Shown here one piece after another: positions 38,316 through 52,159 of a stretch of 64,000 bases of DNA. How positions within the stretch are numbered: position 1 is the first letter of the stretch; each line of letters opens with the position of its first letter. This stretch comes from Chamaea fasciata (Eukaryota > Chordata > Aves > Passeriformes > Sylviidae). The position numbers and the translations under genes were made by a program. The DNA lies in NCBI GenBank assembly GCA_029207755.1, contig JARCOQ010000005.1, forward strand, positions 51,239,563 through 51,303,562, given 5' to 3'. A model generated the notes under the pieces. That model did no database searches and had not been told where the DNA came from. It saw only the letters and a program-made list of their open reading frames with translations.

Positions 38316-38837
38316 GTAAGTTAATAATAACATACCCTTGTCTTGTGCAGAGTGAGATTTGCTAGTGGGGTTTAGAATGGGATTTACAGGGAGTGTTTTA
38401 GTTTCAACTTTGCTAATTCCATTAATTTATGCATTTGTGAGTTCTTGCAGAACACTAATTCCTGACATTTATGTATGTAAGGAATTCTTTTCTGGAACTG
38501 CACAGTTGTTCAGGAGTGGGAAATGCTTTGCAGGGAAGCTACAGACTCCTCTTCATTTTCAAAGCTCTTTTCAGCCCTGCTCCTAATCTTTAACCGGATG
38601 TCCTTCCATATAGTCTTTATACTTCAAATACTTCTATAAGGATGTGATTCAGCAGGATTTAGCCCACAAATGTTAGGTCAGTTAATCCATTAATAAATTC
38701 TGCTAGATGATTTGAATATTTGTGCAAATGAACACTGCAGAAGAACACCAACTATTTTAGCACTTTGTTTGCTAATTCCATGATGATATTCATGCTAAAA
38801 GAGGATTTTTGTGTTGTCCCACTGTTCTTTTTTGCAG
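38316..38837 (+). other. ANO2: ANO2 intron 6
   Basis: 522 bases, GTAAGT to TTTTTTGCAG. Nothing recognisable inside; a short 75-codon open frame (38359-38586) has no motif. Confidence 0.8.
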
Positions 38838-38886
38838 GTGAGGGAAATTTTGAAGCGCACATCTACAAAGGCCAGAAACAGCATGG
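38838..38886 (+). CDS. ANO2: ANO2 exon 7
   Basis: 49 bases: 16 codons (304-319), VREILKRTSTKARNSM, plus one base (G) completed by exon 8 to Gly320. Acceptor TTTTTTGCAG, donor ATGG|GTAAGG. Corresponds to the REILKRT block of vertebrate ANO2. A micro-exon-sized piece that shifts frame if skipped. Confidence 0.95.
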
Positions 38887-41030
38887 GTAAGGTGGAGGGA
38901 AGAGAATGAGAGGTGTTCTTTTGAAAGGAGTTGTTTAGATATCTCACAGAATACTGATTTTTCTAGCAGGACACAAAATATGCTGACATATCTTCACAAA
39001 GGAAAATAAAATTAGAGACTGAACTAACTTTTTTTTTCTGAGGCATAAAATCAGAATTTCTAGTCCATGGTTTGGATGCTAATGGGAGCTGGCTTTTCAT
39101 TTCTACAGGTGCAGCATCTGGCACTTGACTCACATTTCAAGAATTATTATAAAATTGGATTTGATTACTGTATGATCTGCTTTAGAAAATTCAGATGTCA
39201 GTTGCAATATGTTGTATTATTTCTTGCAGGACCATACTTTTCCTGCCATTTCAATTGAATAATTCACCTTTCCAGGTCATTTTTATTGCTTTGGCTTTAA
39301 AAATTACCTCCCTAGTTTCCTTGTCTAGTGAAATATATGACTTAAATATGACTGTTTTGAAGATACTTTTGGGATAATGCTGAAATATTTGAAGCTTGAG
39401 GTTCAGAATTTATTTAATTTTCTTGAGGTTCAGAATTTATACAGGTGTACATATTCTCTTTTTTCCACTCTTTTCTCTCACCCATTGTGAGATCATTTCA
39501 CATATCTCCCTAGTGGAAAAGAAGTGATGGTGCTCCCTGTCTGACATATTTTCTGGAAATCTTTCTGTAAGCTCCACCACCTATGGACAGATCACAATGT
39601 TCAAGGGTAACATTCCTGGCAAATTATGTGCTGCAGCAAAATTCTTCACAGTCCTGGTGTGATTTTGGACATGGAAACTCCAATAACACAAGTTTTTGGT
39701 ACAGGAAAATAGATTAATTTAAGACTCCTTGAACAGGAGATAGATATTGTTTTCGAAGTTGCATGGAAAGCGTTACAAAATGAAAGCCATACAAAATGCT
39801 TTTTCTTTTTCAACCAAAACCACTTGCCTTTTCCCAGTCCAAACTTTTAAATTTATGACTGCCTTACTGTTTCCTTAAAAAAACAAAAAGAAAATATGGT
39901 TCTTAAAATATCAGGCATTCTCAATTTCTAAAACATCATTTGGCAGGTGCTGCTTTTTGAACTGTTTACTTGGTGATGTTCTATGTTTTGATCTGCTCAA
40001 AAGTCTCCAATGCGGTAATATAGAGAAATGCTGCCTTGATTTTCTGGATAGCTGGGAACCTTCCTGGAGATTTTGGAGTTTGCTGGGGACAAAACTGGAG
40101 AGAAACTCAAGGACAAAGTCGGAAGAGATAGGGAAGTTTGCCATTGGAGATATTTGCCTCTTAAGGTTTTCTTTAATAGCTTGTTCTGGTTTATAATGGA
40201 ATAAAAGCCATCATTAGAGATCTAAGGGCTAGCAGGAATTTTTTCCGGAATTTTTTAACTCTAGTGTGACTGTAGCATGAGCCTGATGCACTTCAAGCTC
40301 AGGTCAGCTCAAGAGCTCATTTGACACGAAATAACTATTTTAACATTCCCATCCTTTCCATCTTTCTCATCCTCAGCCAAAACAGGATTGTGCATCATGT
40401 TTGACCTAAATTCACTTATTCCTTTGGTCTTCTGAGAACCTCTCCCAAAAGACCTCTTTTTCATGTGTCACTAAGGCTTTCCCATCTCACTGGTCTTAAG
40501 CTTAAAACCACTCATACGGAGAGGTTTAAAAGATTTTTTAAACAATTTTTAATTTTTTTTTAATTGGAATTCATTGATATTTTGCAGAAGAGGCAGGGCA
40601 GTGATGTTGGAATTGCTTATAGGAGTCTTTGGTTTTATTATCCTGTTTTATGAAAATAGCAACAAACACATATGGATTTTTTTGCATCTGTGTAAGGCTG
40701 AATCTGATTCCTCTCCTATGATAATATACAAGGAAGCCTTATTTTCTTCTAGTATAACTGTGAACCACTGTAAACTTCCAAACATTGAATGTTTTCAGGA
40801 GCAGGCTTGACACTATTCAAGAAAAATTTCTTGATTCTATGAATGCATGTAGTTGTACTTTGTATCAACAGAAACATTTATTGGTACTGCCTGTCTAGCA
40901 TCTCTGACGAGAAGGTTTTACCCAAATATTTCAGGACAATGTGTAATTTGACTATGGAATATTTTTCATCACTAAAGACATAATAGCTGGTTACTTTTTT
41001 CTTCTGGGCATCAAAAGCAGAGAGGCCTGG

Positions 41031-41068
41031 AATGAAAGAATGAATGAATGAATAAATAAATAAATAAA
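41031..41068. repeat. GAAT/AAAT tetranucleotide microsatellite
   Basis: About four GAAT units passing into four or five AAAT units. Simple repeat. Confidence 0.9.
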
Positions 41069-41244
41069 ACAAATCATTAGAAATTACTCATCTTTGGTTG
41101 GCTTTTTGTGGAACAATTGTTTTCACCTTCAGAGACTGAAGATGGAATTTCTGTAAGAGTTGCAAGTCTTGAGAGGCAGTGTCTTTCTTGTGTCTGTCTA
41201 CAGGTGTTGTAGTCACTGCTGGGAATTCCCTTGATAAACTAAAC

Positions 41245-41383
41245 TCCCTGGAAGTGCCCAAGGCCAGGTTGGACGGGCTCTGAGCAACCTGGGATAGTGG
41301 AAGGTGTCCCTGTCCATGGCAGGGGTGCAGGAACTGGCTGTTCTTTAGGGTCCCTGCCAACCCAAACCATTCTATGATTTTAT
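41245..41383 (+). mobile_element. CR1 LINE, short 3' end, sense orientation
   Basis: The last ~140 bases of a CR1: CCTGGAAGTGCCCAAGGCC, CTGAGCAACCTGGGATAGTG, 'ggtgtccctgtcc' and the terminus ACCATTCTATGATTTTA. Strongly 5'-truncated. Confidence 0.88.
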
Positions 41384-41757
41384 AACCACAAACTTCTGTG
41401 GTAGTTTTTGTGGGAGTTGTTCTTATTTGTTAGCCAGTGGAGGTCCATGGTTCTGACCATTGTAAAGATTCAAGAAGGAATTCTGAATGCTTTTCTCCTC
41501 AGTCATGTGGCTCTTTGCCAGGGCCAGAAAGTGGTCAGAAGAGTCTTTGCACTATGTTGTTCACTGAAGAAAAAGCACTTTATGGAAATGAGTTTCTCTG
41601 AAAAACATTTTCCACTGCCAGGAACTCCTATGTTGCTCCATTCTCATTCTGAATATTGTCAGTTATACAGTTCTGGAATGTCATGCAATGAAATCTGTAA
41701 TAAAGTTTTCTGTTCAATTGTGCCTATTTACCACCTGAATTTTTCTTTTTCTTTTAG

Positions 41758-41813
41758 GCATTGGCACGTTAATAGCAAACAATGTTTATGATGCAGCCTA
41801 CCCACTTCATGAT
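41758..41813 (+). CDS. ANO2: ANO2 exon 8
   Basis: 56 bases: two bases completing Gly320, then 18 codons (321-338), IGTLIANNVYDAAYPLHD. Acceptor TTCTTTTAG, donor GAT|GTACGT. Matches the LIANN-Y-AAYPLHDG block of vertebrate ANO2. Ends in phase 0. Confidence 0.97.
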
Positions 41814-42064
41814 GTACGTATGCACTATTAAAAATCCAGTTCTCTGCTGGTGTCACTCAGGAGACATCGATTCATAGACGTTATTATTTGCTGTCTGTGA
41901 CTTTGAAAACCTACTTTAAGTGTGATTCTAATATGAAAACTCTTATATAAGTACCTTTCAAATTGTGCCTTAAAAATAAAATCAACAATGCAGGAACAGG
42001 CAACAAAATTTCCTTTAATTTTTTCTCCTTTTACATCAGTTATTAAATTATTTTCTTTCTCCAG
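41814..42064 (+). other. ANO2: ANO2 intron 8 (251 bases)
   Basis: The shortest intron of the set, GTACGT to TTTCTCCAG. Nothing else in it. Confidence 0.9.
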
Positions 42065-42106
42065 GGTGAATATGAAGGCCAAAATGATGACATGAATGAA
42101 AGAAAG
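42065..42106 (+). CDS. ANO2: ANO2 exon 9 (42-base micro-exon)
   Basis: 42 bases, 14 codons (339-352), GEYEGQNDDMNERK, phase 0 at both ends. Acceptor TTCTCCAG, donor AAG|GTAAAC. Acidic linker just ahead of the conserved LLYQEWARY motif. Its symmetry means it can be skipped in-frame, so it is a plausible alternative exon. Confidence 0.96.
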
Positions 42107-44912
42107 GTAAACTACATTGGAGAATTTATTTCATATTAAATTTAATGTAATAAATGATGTTCTAAATCTCATTGTTAACCATTAGCCATTGTATGAACAA
42201 ATAAATGTTTTAATAAATTAATACCTTTTTTGAATTACATATTTTCCTCTATTTCTTCATATCAAAATGTTTCTGCAATATTTTTATAATGCCTTCTCTT
42301 GAAGACATTATAAAAATATCTTAATTTAATGTTAATTTAATTTGAAATTTACACCTTGAAATGTTTCCAATTTCCCTCTGCATACATAGGCCAGATTTTC
42401 AACCTGTGAGGAAGCTAAAATTGTGAAATAACTCATATAATAATTTTATTTTCCTAACCAAATGCTCCTAGAGAACAGTGGTTACTAAAATAAAACATAG
42501 TTGTACTTTTCATTTGATTGCACATTCAACAAAATGGCATGCAATTTCTAAAAATCTGCTTCCAATTATTTTGTAAATAAAGTTTCTAGCTATCAAAAGA
42601 CATTCAAAAATAGATCAATCCCCAAAGAAAGTGTGAATTCAAACTGTGTTTAGTATGTATGCTTACTTTTAGAAATGGGAAAAAAATTAATTACTATTAA
42701 ATGATCTATATATAGTTTACTAATAAATAATATATTAAGATCCTTTCCATATTGTTCTCTAATGTTATTTTCCTTGATATGCAAACAATAGGATAGGAAA
42801 TACTGAGGGAAAATAGTAGGGAGAGTAAAGGGAAGAGGGAAGAATGAAGAAAAACAGAATGTTTGGAAACCTCCAATATTTCTATTCTGTGAAGACTGGG
42901 TTCATACGAATGGACATCATACAAATAAATCTGATTTCTCCAATGCTGAATTGGTAAAATTTGAAAATGTAATCTTTGTAGTTTTTGGTAAATAATGTTA
43001 CTTTTCAGCCACTAGATGTCTTCATGTGCTGTATACAATTTAATTTAGTGTATGAACCTTGGTAAGCAAAACCAAGTTGGAAAACGAACTATAAAAGAAG
43101 CTTTTTTATTCATGTCTGTTACTTTGAACTTTTTGTTCATGAAGGCATTGTTTGCTCTGGACTTGCAGAGTTTTCTCTGAGAGGCAGATCCACAGAATAC
43201 TGACTTGGAAAGCAAAAATTTTACAGAAACAAACTAAATAAACAATTATTCAGCCAATGGAGGATGATTGGGTACTGTGGAATGGGGGGAAAGAGGGCCT
43301 AGAAGGACCAGTGTCTGGAAAAATATTCCCCCTACTAGCTGTATTTTGTGCTGCCCTCTTTTTATTCTGCCTATTAGGCTCAGTTATGAAGTGTTAAGTA
43401 TTAAAAACATAAAAGCTTCTTTCCAGAAATACTTCATTGATTATTCACATATGTCCCTGCTGCCTAGGCCTTGAATCTTCTGTAGTATTCCTATGCATAA
43501 CATCATCTGTTTTCTATCTGATTCTAATAGTCTCAGTGTTTAATTTCCTGAAGAACCTTGATCAGGTTTAAAAGAAAGGAGGGCATTTTTGAGATTTTTT
43601 TTCCTCTGCCCCCCCCCCCCTTTTTTTTTTTTTTTGCCCACTTTAACTTATCTGTATCTTCAAATTTAATTTTCTCTTGTAAAAGCCCCCTAAATGAACT
43701 GAGTCCTTATAGGGTACTTATGCCAATAAGGCAGCACAAGTAATTAGGGTTTATGTACCAGTTTATAACATAAAAGGTTAATCTTTATACTTCAGTATTT
43801 CCTTGGAGAAAATGCACAGTGACACAACACTTTTGTACCATCATAAGAATTAAAAATCTGCAATGAAAATCTAAAACTGAGAGGGTTTCAGTTTTTCCTC
43901 AGAGTAAAGGAATTTCCCAGTTTCAGTGTAATTTCTGTTCTAAAAAAAACCAAAAAAACCAACCTTTCTAAGAAAGGCATTGAGCAGCAGAATGATAATA
44001 ACTCTCCACGAGTGTAAACACTGCTTTAGTCTTTAAGCTTTTGGCCCACTGGCAACTTGTAACTCTTCATTACTGTCTCTATGTTTGACGCTAAAAAATC
44101 CATGAGGGCTTTGTAAGACACCTGGGAAATCCTCTGTTGCCATATACTAGAGCAGCTTCCCTAATATTAGAAGCAGAATAAAAAATTCTTATAAACTTAC
44201 AGAAAGTACCTGTTCCTAAATGGAATGCTATTGGACAGAACATTCTTTTTGCTGTTCAAATTCCATTCTGTAGCTGTGTTCAAAGCAGCCTGTTGGGAGT
44301 TTAAAGAATGTAATGGCTTTAACTTTCTTCTTTTGCATATCGGAGTGAAAGCATTTATTAGTATGATTAGGCTAATATTTTGTAGGTAGTGCTGGGGAAT
44401 AATGGCAAGGGGTGATTTTGAATAGGCAAGAACAAGTATTCATATAAAAATAACAGTACGGCAGCCAGGACAATCTTCTTCCATGAAGCTGTGTCACATA
44501 TATCACGGGAATGAAAGAGAGAATAATAAGCAAAACTATCCCAAATTCCTTGCCTGCTGCAGTTGAGTGTGTTGTGGCCAATCTACCCCAGGTCCTGCAA
44601 GGTTTCCTGTTATCCCTGCTCCTGTTTCAGCTGGATTCCTCCTGCTACAAGAAGTTTCTGTAGAATCTAGTCCTTCCTTTGAGCTGTCTGTAAGCTGTGG
44701 GTGAATCTGCACGGCCAACAGCAGAGGTGGCCTTGTGTGATGTCCCCAGCAGGGGGACAGAAGTGGCTTTACTATGGGCTCTCCTGTGTTTAGTAGCCCC
44801 AGAAGTGCAGCAAATATTTTTAACTCTTAGATATTTGTGAAAACAGAAGGGATAACTTTTTTCAAGTTAATTTTCAATTTGTTTGTTGTTTGTTTTTTTT
44901 TTCTTTCTTTAG
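42107..44912 (+). other. ANO2: ANO2 intron 9
   Basis: About 2.8 kb, very AT-rich in its first part. It contains a C run followed by a T run at 43609-43635. The acceptor has a long T-rich tract, TTTTTTTTCTTTCTTTAG. No repeat family or exon recognised. Confidence 0.8.
43609..43635. repeat. C12-T15 homopolymer junction
   Basis: Twelve C followed by fifteen T on the + strand. A pure polypyrimidine tract, prone to length variation and sequencing error. Confidence 0.9.
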
Positions 44913-44977
44913 TTGCTGTATCAAGAATGGGCAAGATATGGAGTGTTTTACAAGTTTCAGCCTATTGATCTCATAAG
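44913..44977 (+). CDS. ANO2: ANO2 exon 10, pre-TM1 segment
   Basis: 65 bases: 21 codons (353-373) LLYQEWARYGVFYKFQPIDL plus Ile, then two bases (AG) completed by exon 11 to Arg374. Acceptor TTCTTTAG, donor ATAAG|GTATTG. This is the conserved amphipathic segment leading to the first membrane helix; the family signature is unmistakable. Confidence 0.98.
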
Positions 44978-47900
44978 GTATTGTGGACTTGTGTAAAACA
45001 CCAAGGGACCTCATTCTGAGGTGATGCAAATTAAATCATTTCCACTTCAGCAAATGAAATCTTGGATTGATCAGAACATTGAAAATAATGTCCTCACTGC
45101 TTTTTTTGTGGCTCTGATGATAATTTACTATGAGAAAAATACACTCAACAATCATTACCTATTCTTTTGTATAGTGCTTATTCCTGGAAGAATGTAATAC
45201 TTTGATTTTTGGGGTTTTTTAGGTATTGATTTGTTCAAAGGAGAGGAATTGCCATTTACATTGGTGAATTTTTATTGGAGGGTATGGACACAAAATCTGG
45301 TGAATAATCAGAAGCCGGTGTTCACATCATGAATCAGTGTGAAAGTATTTGACAGTTTTGAGATTGGTTTGATTTTTTACTCCTGGTTTTACAAGTTTTA
45401 TTCATCTGAACACATCCATATGTGTTCCCAGTGGGGTTTTTTGTATATTTATAATTTTTTTCTTTACAAACATAGAAGTTGGCTTTAAAATAAGACAAAA
45501 CAAACCAGTCATGATTTTTAAGGATTTCCCACAGTAACTAAAAGAAAGCCAAAACAAAACAATTTTTTTTGCATTGTATTTTGTTTGTACAATAAACACT
45601 GAGTAAAGCAAAAAAAATTTAAGTGAACTACTGACTAGAAATATTCTTTTATAAGATATCTATCTGGGAAGAAGTGAAGTAGGATATTAAGAAATAGAAA
45701 AAGCATCAATAAATATCTGTTTTAAAATAATTTGTATATATAAGAAAGATGACATTTGTTACCATTTGTCTTTTGACTAATCAAACTTCAACCATTTTTT
45801 ATTATATGATCTGCCCCTGTATGATTGTCTGCAGAAGTTGCTGTTGGGAATATGGCTAGCAAATAGGCTTTGTAAAATGTTTTGTTATATTTTGAGCTGA
45901 AATACTGCACATTGTTTTTCAAAGAGTTAAGCACTAACTTTTAATGTGAGAGAAATTGCTCCTTGTTGGGAGAAAGATGTTGCAAACTGGCAAGTGGAAG
46001 TGAGACCACCAAACCCTACTAAGGTTCTGCAAGGCTTTGAAATTCTCTCTTTTTTTTTGCTTCAAAGGCTTTGTGCAAAATTTATGTACCTTTTGTATGG
46101 CAGTTACTCTTGGCCAAGGTTCTGTATGGAACAGGTAAACTCAGAATGAGATTACAACACCTGCTGTGTTGTTAGTAAATATTACAAGTGTTAAACTAAG
46201 CTGTGACTGGCTAGAGGAATTCTCAAGTTTTAGCGACTTGACAGCTCAGCAGAGTTAAAAATAGAGGTACATCTGCTTACACTCCATCTTCATTTGTATT
46301 TTGCTGTCTTCATTATAATGTTTCACTGTGCTGATATGATTTCATAGAAATCCTGTGGTTTAAACTTCTGTGAGAAACCAAAAGAAGACCAGACATGTGC
46401 AATTGATTGTCTGTTCTCAGAAATGACTTTTCTTGCTTTTATCTTCCATATTTGCTTGACTGCAAATTTGACTGTTACCACTAAAATAAATGTGGTTTTA
46501 ATTTCCTGGGTAATGTTCGAGCTTTAGTGTAGATGTACCTGGAGAATGGCCACCCCTCTCTTTCTGCCAGTGAAGTGGGTTTCTTCACTTTTGTTCCATG
46601 GAGGGTATCTGAGCTCAGCCTTAATGTGGATACTTATTCCCTTTTCAGACATCACACTTTGAGCTTTTTGGGAATTTACTGTGACCCTCCGTTCGTAGAT
46701 TGCTTAGATTACACTCAGCTTTTATTATTTTTTTTGTCTGGTGTAGTTTAAGTTTAAATTCAGTCTTTGATGGACAGATGAAGCAGCATTTATCTTTATT
46801 TTTACTCAAAGCCTGTCCTGCCTGCTGTTTTCAAATACATTAACTTGGTTGAAGTACGCTGCTAATTTTTAAATACAGCTTGCAACATGTATTTATCTAT
46901 TACTGTTTCACTCTTATTAAGTAGGAATGCAAACTGAAAGTCATTCTTTAACTCAAGTGTCTGTGCTGGAAGATTAGATGTGGCGCTGTAGAATTATTAT
47001 AGGTTATTCCTGGTTCCTCAGCACCTTCCTTCTGACCACACAGTTGTTGCCAGTTCCCAGTTGATTGTGCACTAGGACAGGAACCACTTATTTGTTATGC
47101 TCACTTTTGGTACAGACTGGGGATTCTCTTCTAATGTCTCTAATCCTCCAGGAATTTAACTGCGTAGTCAGTCTTGGAAAATTTTAAAGTTCCTAATAAC
47201 AAAAGGAAATAAAGGACCATTATAATATTCACCAACAATTCCATTCACTCCTGTCTCTTAGTCTGTAAAAATATCCTTCTCTGGCTTTGTGGACTGCTTT
47301 AAGCTATAAGAAAAAGCAAATTTTTTTGGTGAAAGAAATACAGCTGAGGGTAAGGAAGGTTTCACCAAATAAGAACACAGAGCGTGTTACATGTTTCTAC
47401 TCAACAGCAGAACAATTTCAATCAAAGACTTTAAGGAAAAACATAGTGCAGATTGTGCAAGTGTGAATTGAAGTTTGATTTATAAGATGTTACAACAGTG
47501 CACATCCAGATATAAAAATGCATCGTTTGAAGCCCAGTCTGCCTAATGCAGTGCTTTATTTTCAAAAGCATATGAATGTCCAAATATGATTTTTTTTTGT
47601 TTATTTCTTTTTAACTCACATGAAGAGGATTATAAACAGTTATTTGAGAGAAAAATCGTGAATTATTTGCCAACAGATATCTTAGGCTAAAGTACTGAAA
47701 ATGATGAATGTAAAGTACTGGACCTCAGTCTGGATCTCATGAAGGCCTGAGGGATATATTTAAAAGTAGAAAATGAAAGCTGCAGTTTTAGAATGGTCAG
47801 AGCTCTGGAGGTCTGTCTGTTGTAACACACCTTTTCTGTCATCCTAATTTAAGTATTGATTTTCACTAGAGAGGAGTTTCTCTTGTGTGACTTTTTTATA

Positions 47901-48277
47901 GGAATACACTTATCAACAGTAGTTCCCCTCAATCTTTTCACTGTAATATTAAAAGTGCTATTAAAACATCTGTGACTTAGTAATTTTCTTCTATTTTTGA
48001 TGATTTTCTTTTCTCAGGTGAAGATGAATTCAAACTCAGGTTTTAGCAAGTTCTGCAGTGATGCTACTGTTGATCCAGAGACAGGGAGGATGCTCCCTAA
48101 GAGTTTTATCACCTTGCATAAAGAAATCAAGTTTTGTATTTTTACATGCTATTGAATCTCAAAATTTTAACAACAGGATTTTAGAATTAATAGGTTGTCC
48201 TTAGACCTCCTCTCTGCTCAAAGCAGAACTGGCTTGAAAGCCGGATCAAATTGCTCACGCATTTTGAAATCTCCTGG

Positions 48278-48352
48278 GATGGAGATCACGCAGGTTCACC
48301 TCTTCCAACGCTGCACTACTTTCAAGAAATTTTTCCCCCTCTTTGGACTAAA
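48278..48352 (-). mobile_element. Old CR1 LINE fragment, antisense
   Basis: GGGATGGAGATCACGCAGG, then CCTCTTCCAACGCTGCACTA, then TTCAAGAAATTTTTCCCCCT follow the order of an antisense CR1 tail (compare the copies at 31912 and 62326) but with many changes. Probably an ancient insertion. Confidence 0.45.
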
Positions 48353-51300
48353 TATTTCTTGATCTTGTTTGCAGTCATCATTTTTGTCTTTTAGCAGTAC
48401 ACCTCTGATGACTTATAGCAAGTCAAGAAAATACACAGAAGTGTAAGAAGTGCAGTAGAAATTTATGACAGATTTTATTTCTCATTATAATGCAACATTT
48501 ATCACTTAGGAGCTCTAAATGACAGATGGAGTAATCTAAGGTTATGATATCCCAAAGGAGAGGTTTATCTTCTGAGAAGGGAAAGCCTTAACTCATGGAA
48601 AACTGGCACATCTTCCTCTTAATGGGCATCTTGAAGCAACTGCAGCTGGAAAGCCATGGAAAAGCTAGAAAACCAAACTGAAATTCCAGGAGCAGACCAT
48701 CCTTGCAGAGAGGTCACCTTTTTATCCCTTGATCTATTAATACAAGATTACTTCACCCCAGGAAAATCAAGCAGAGTTGGCTCATTTCTAATTGTGGTAG
48801 AGCTTATTTTATTATCACTGCTTCTATAAGGCCCTTGCTCACTTTCTAATGGTTTTTCATATTTTAGTTTCTAATTCCCATTTCTAGAACTTCACCCAAT
48901 TTTTTAGCAGCTAACAGGCTACATTATCTATAGTGTGATTACTTTCAAAGCTCCAAATATCTCTTGCTGTAAAGCCTGAAACTGGAAAGACATGTAAAGA
49001 TTGAGACTATGTATACAATAACTCTTTTTGCAGGAGCAGGTAGGAAAGTGTGTAAACTAAAACATTATTTATAGTGTATAGAACATAAATCAAAACTCAG
49101 GAGTTTCTGTTAGTCAAACTGTCTAGCTAATATATTCCCTCCTTCCTATCTTGTACTATGTTTTCCTTTGGTATGGAAAATTGTTTCACCTTGGTGTGTA
49201 ATGAATTCTGGCCTTTCATTGTGGTGTACCCATGTTGAACCTGCTTTTGACTGAGCATCACCAGTCCCACCCTGTTCCTGCCATGAATGCTATGTTTCTA
49301 AAGCCAGGAACTTGCTTCTCCTGGCAGTTTTTAAAGCAGTGACAGACCTGTGATCCAAAGTTTGACACTCTCAGCTCTGGAAACTGTTGCCTTCTCTCTG
49401 AGTGTCTTGGGTCCTGTGTAAGGCTGTGCTCAATGTAAGCAATCAGGCACCCAAATTGTCAGTACTGGTTTTGCTTTTGACCTTTTGCTTCTTTCATCAA
49501 TCGTCACCAAAAAACCCCCCAAACCTGGATGTATCTGCTTACGCTACTTAGGGTAGTTTTAAAAGAGAGATAAAATAACAACAGGGGAGTTCTGCTAAGA
49601 TATTGTTTTTATTGTCTTTAGAGATAGGTGTCTCTTCCTTTGCAAAAATGTGGTTAAGATCAATTTGTGGTACAGCCTGCCCCAACTGAGCCCTTCTATC
49701 CTGCCTAATGCCTGAATAAATGATTTCTTCATATACCACCATGATCTGTAGTCACATCTTCATCTCCTTTTTGCTCCACATACTGTCTAGAATTCTCAGG
49801 ACTTGAAAATAAAATCTGTGATTCCCAGTCCCAGAGGAAATATTGTTTGGTCACTGCTTATGCTAACTTCGGGGTTATTGATCCTCAAAGTGGAGATTTT
49901 ATTGTATGCTTTAATTCCTTGGCTTCCCTGTGCCTTCTATGTTATTATTGTGAATTAATCTCATCAAACATCCCTTTTTTTTTTTTTTTTTTGTGGAACA
50001 GAATCACTTTGGCAGAAACACCCCTATAGCATCTGGTTATCTCACATGTAGTGAACAACTCTCTCTGATGCACTGTGTGCCTGCAATTCTTCCCTGACTG
50101 TGTTTAGCGTGCAAATCTTCAACACTAACGGAGATGCTGCGGCTGTCTACAAGGAATTCTGTGTTAGGGAAAAAGAGAAAACAGCTTTAAGCATGGGAAA
50201 GTGCAGTAATTGAGCAAACACAGCACTAAGTAGAAAAATGCCCATGAGCTCTACCAGTATCTTTGACACTTGTCCATCCAGCTCCTTTCCAAAGCTCTGC
50301 CAAACACATGCCTGAGGCAATAATCTAAGCGTATCTTCTGCTGTAACCCTACTGCACTTAGAAGCCAACATCTTTTTATAGTTCCAAGAATCTGCACAGT
50401 GAAGATTCCTTCCCAACATGCGATATGTTCAGCTTGCAGTTCATTGTCATCAAAGCTCTAGGTGCAGGGGAAAGGGCTGTGCCAGCATCCACTCATCCTT
50501 GGTGTCCTTCCTGCCAGGTTTTACAGCAGAGAGCTTCCCGGAAGGGGCCAGAAGTAGGTGGGACTCTGGAGCAGAGTCTGAGCTGGTGAAAAATGAGTAT
50601 TTCCCCCATCATTATATCTCTTTTCCCTTTCCACGATCTCATTACCCCCCCACAACCAGTTTCTTTATGAATGGCCTTTATTGTCATGCCGTGCATCCAT
50701 GAAAATGGGCTGCATTTTAGGAGTTTGATGCTAGGGCAGCACTTTTCAGCTGTGTTGTAGGGAGTTTTCCCTCTCTTCACTGGAACTTCTCATCGGAGGC
50801 CTTACCCAAGTTCTCCAGCCATTGTTTATTGCAAAGCACAGGGGTTTTGCTCGTGGTGCATAAATCACCAAGGAGTTTGTGTTGAATTATTCTGCTGGAT
50901 GCAAGCCTGTGACTGGAGTGAGATGATTTACTTAGAGCTCTGCATTTCACAGACTGTGCCAGTCCTGTAGGAAGTGCTTCTCTCTGTCTCTTTTGGCAAA
51001 GGCATGGTCTTATTTATTGTTGCTTGTATGAGAGATGGAATTTTAAACCAGTAGGCTGGGATTGTAGTGGTGAAGAAAAACAGATCCCTTCTTTCTGATA
51101 AACATAATTCCCAGGCTTGAGATCACTGTCTGAGCACTAGGATCCTCATTACCACCCAGATTACTCCCTCCTGCATTGGGATTTTCAAAAGCTTGATCCA
51201 GCAGAAGATGTGTATATCTACCTCAGGACTTCTGCAAAGTCAAGTCTCTCAAGACTGAGGTTGCTGCACAACTTCCTGCAGTCTCCCCCTTGGATTGTGG

Positions 51301-52084
51301 AATTTTGTAGGCAGCTACAGTTCAGTTTTCTTTGTGTTAAGAGCTGTCTCAGGCTAAGTTCTATAGTGCCTGAATGATGCCTAAATTTCACAGCCAGAAA
51401 CTTATATTTTTGAATGGACATGACCGACAGGTCCCATCCAAAAGGTGTCTTTGGAGGTGACATCAATGTATTTTGAATAGGAGACCGAAGTTTGTTCTTT
51501 CAAACTGGAGGAAAAAAGAGATAGAGGTGAGAGGCCACATTTGGAAACAGAAGTCGTGCACATTTAAATATTTGCCTGCATATGAATATTTGTAGGCACA
51601 TAGAGGTGTGTGTGGCTGGGAACTGCAGGGAGTAGAAAACAGCTGCTGCATTTGGGTGGCTGCAGGTCTGCTTATCTTTCTAGTAGAATTGCTCTTAATG
51701 TCTTAATCTCTGTAGAAGGTTCTGGATGTGACTTACTGGGCTGAAAGTTCTTTTCTGGCTCCTGAGTGTTGACCAGGGGTCAAGACCAACCCATTTCTGG
51801 TATAAACGTATTCCCCCATACTAAGATAGTTTGTATGAGGATCCTCTCTGTCCATAAGTTATATTAGGACAGGCCATGGCTTTGTCTGATCCAGTAACTT
51901 GTCTCTAACTTTGGACAAAACCACGATCACAAGGGAAGAGATAAAGAACTGGGCACCACGTAAAAATTATGCCCAGAAAACACAAGCTTAAGGAAGGGTT
52001 TCAGGATAGCAAATCTGTGAACTTCCACAGTCAGTACAGAGAGCAGAAAAATTTTAGGTTTTTACGCCATATTGAGCAGTGGGT

Positions 52085-52150
52085 AAGAAAAGGATGGAGC
52101 CAGTCTCTTCTCAGCTGTCCTGTGACAAGAGGGGATTGGACACAAATGAG
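52085..52150 (+). mobile_element. CR1 LINE fragment, sense, near the 3' end
   Basis: GGAGCCAGTCTCTTCTCAGC and then TGTGACAAGAGGGGATTGGA are recognisable as a sense CR1 segment upstream of the terminal tail. It stops abruptly beside an antisense reverse-transcriptase fragment. Confidence 0.5.
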
Positions 52151-52159
52151 AGTGAGGTA

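Larger units (their letters stand above)
38887..41757 (+). other. ANO2: ANO2 intron 7
   Basis: About 2.9 kb, GTAAGG to TTTCTTTTAG. It contains a GAAT/AAAT tetranucleotide tract at 41031 and a short sense CR1 end at 41245. Otherwise unique AT-rich DNA. Confidence 0.8.
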
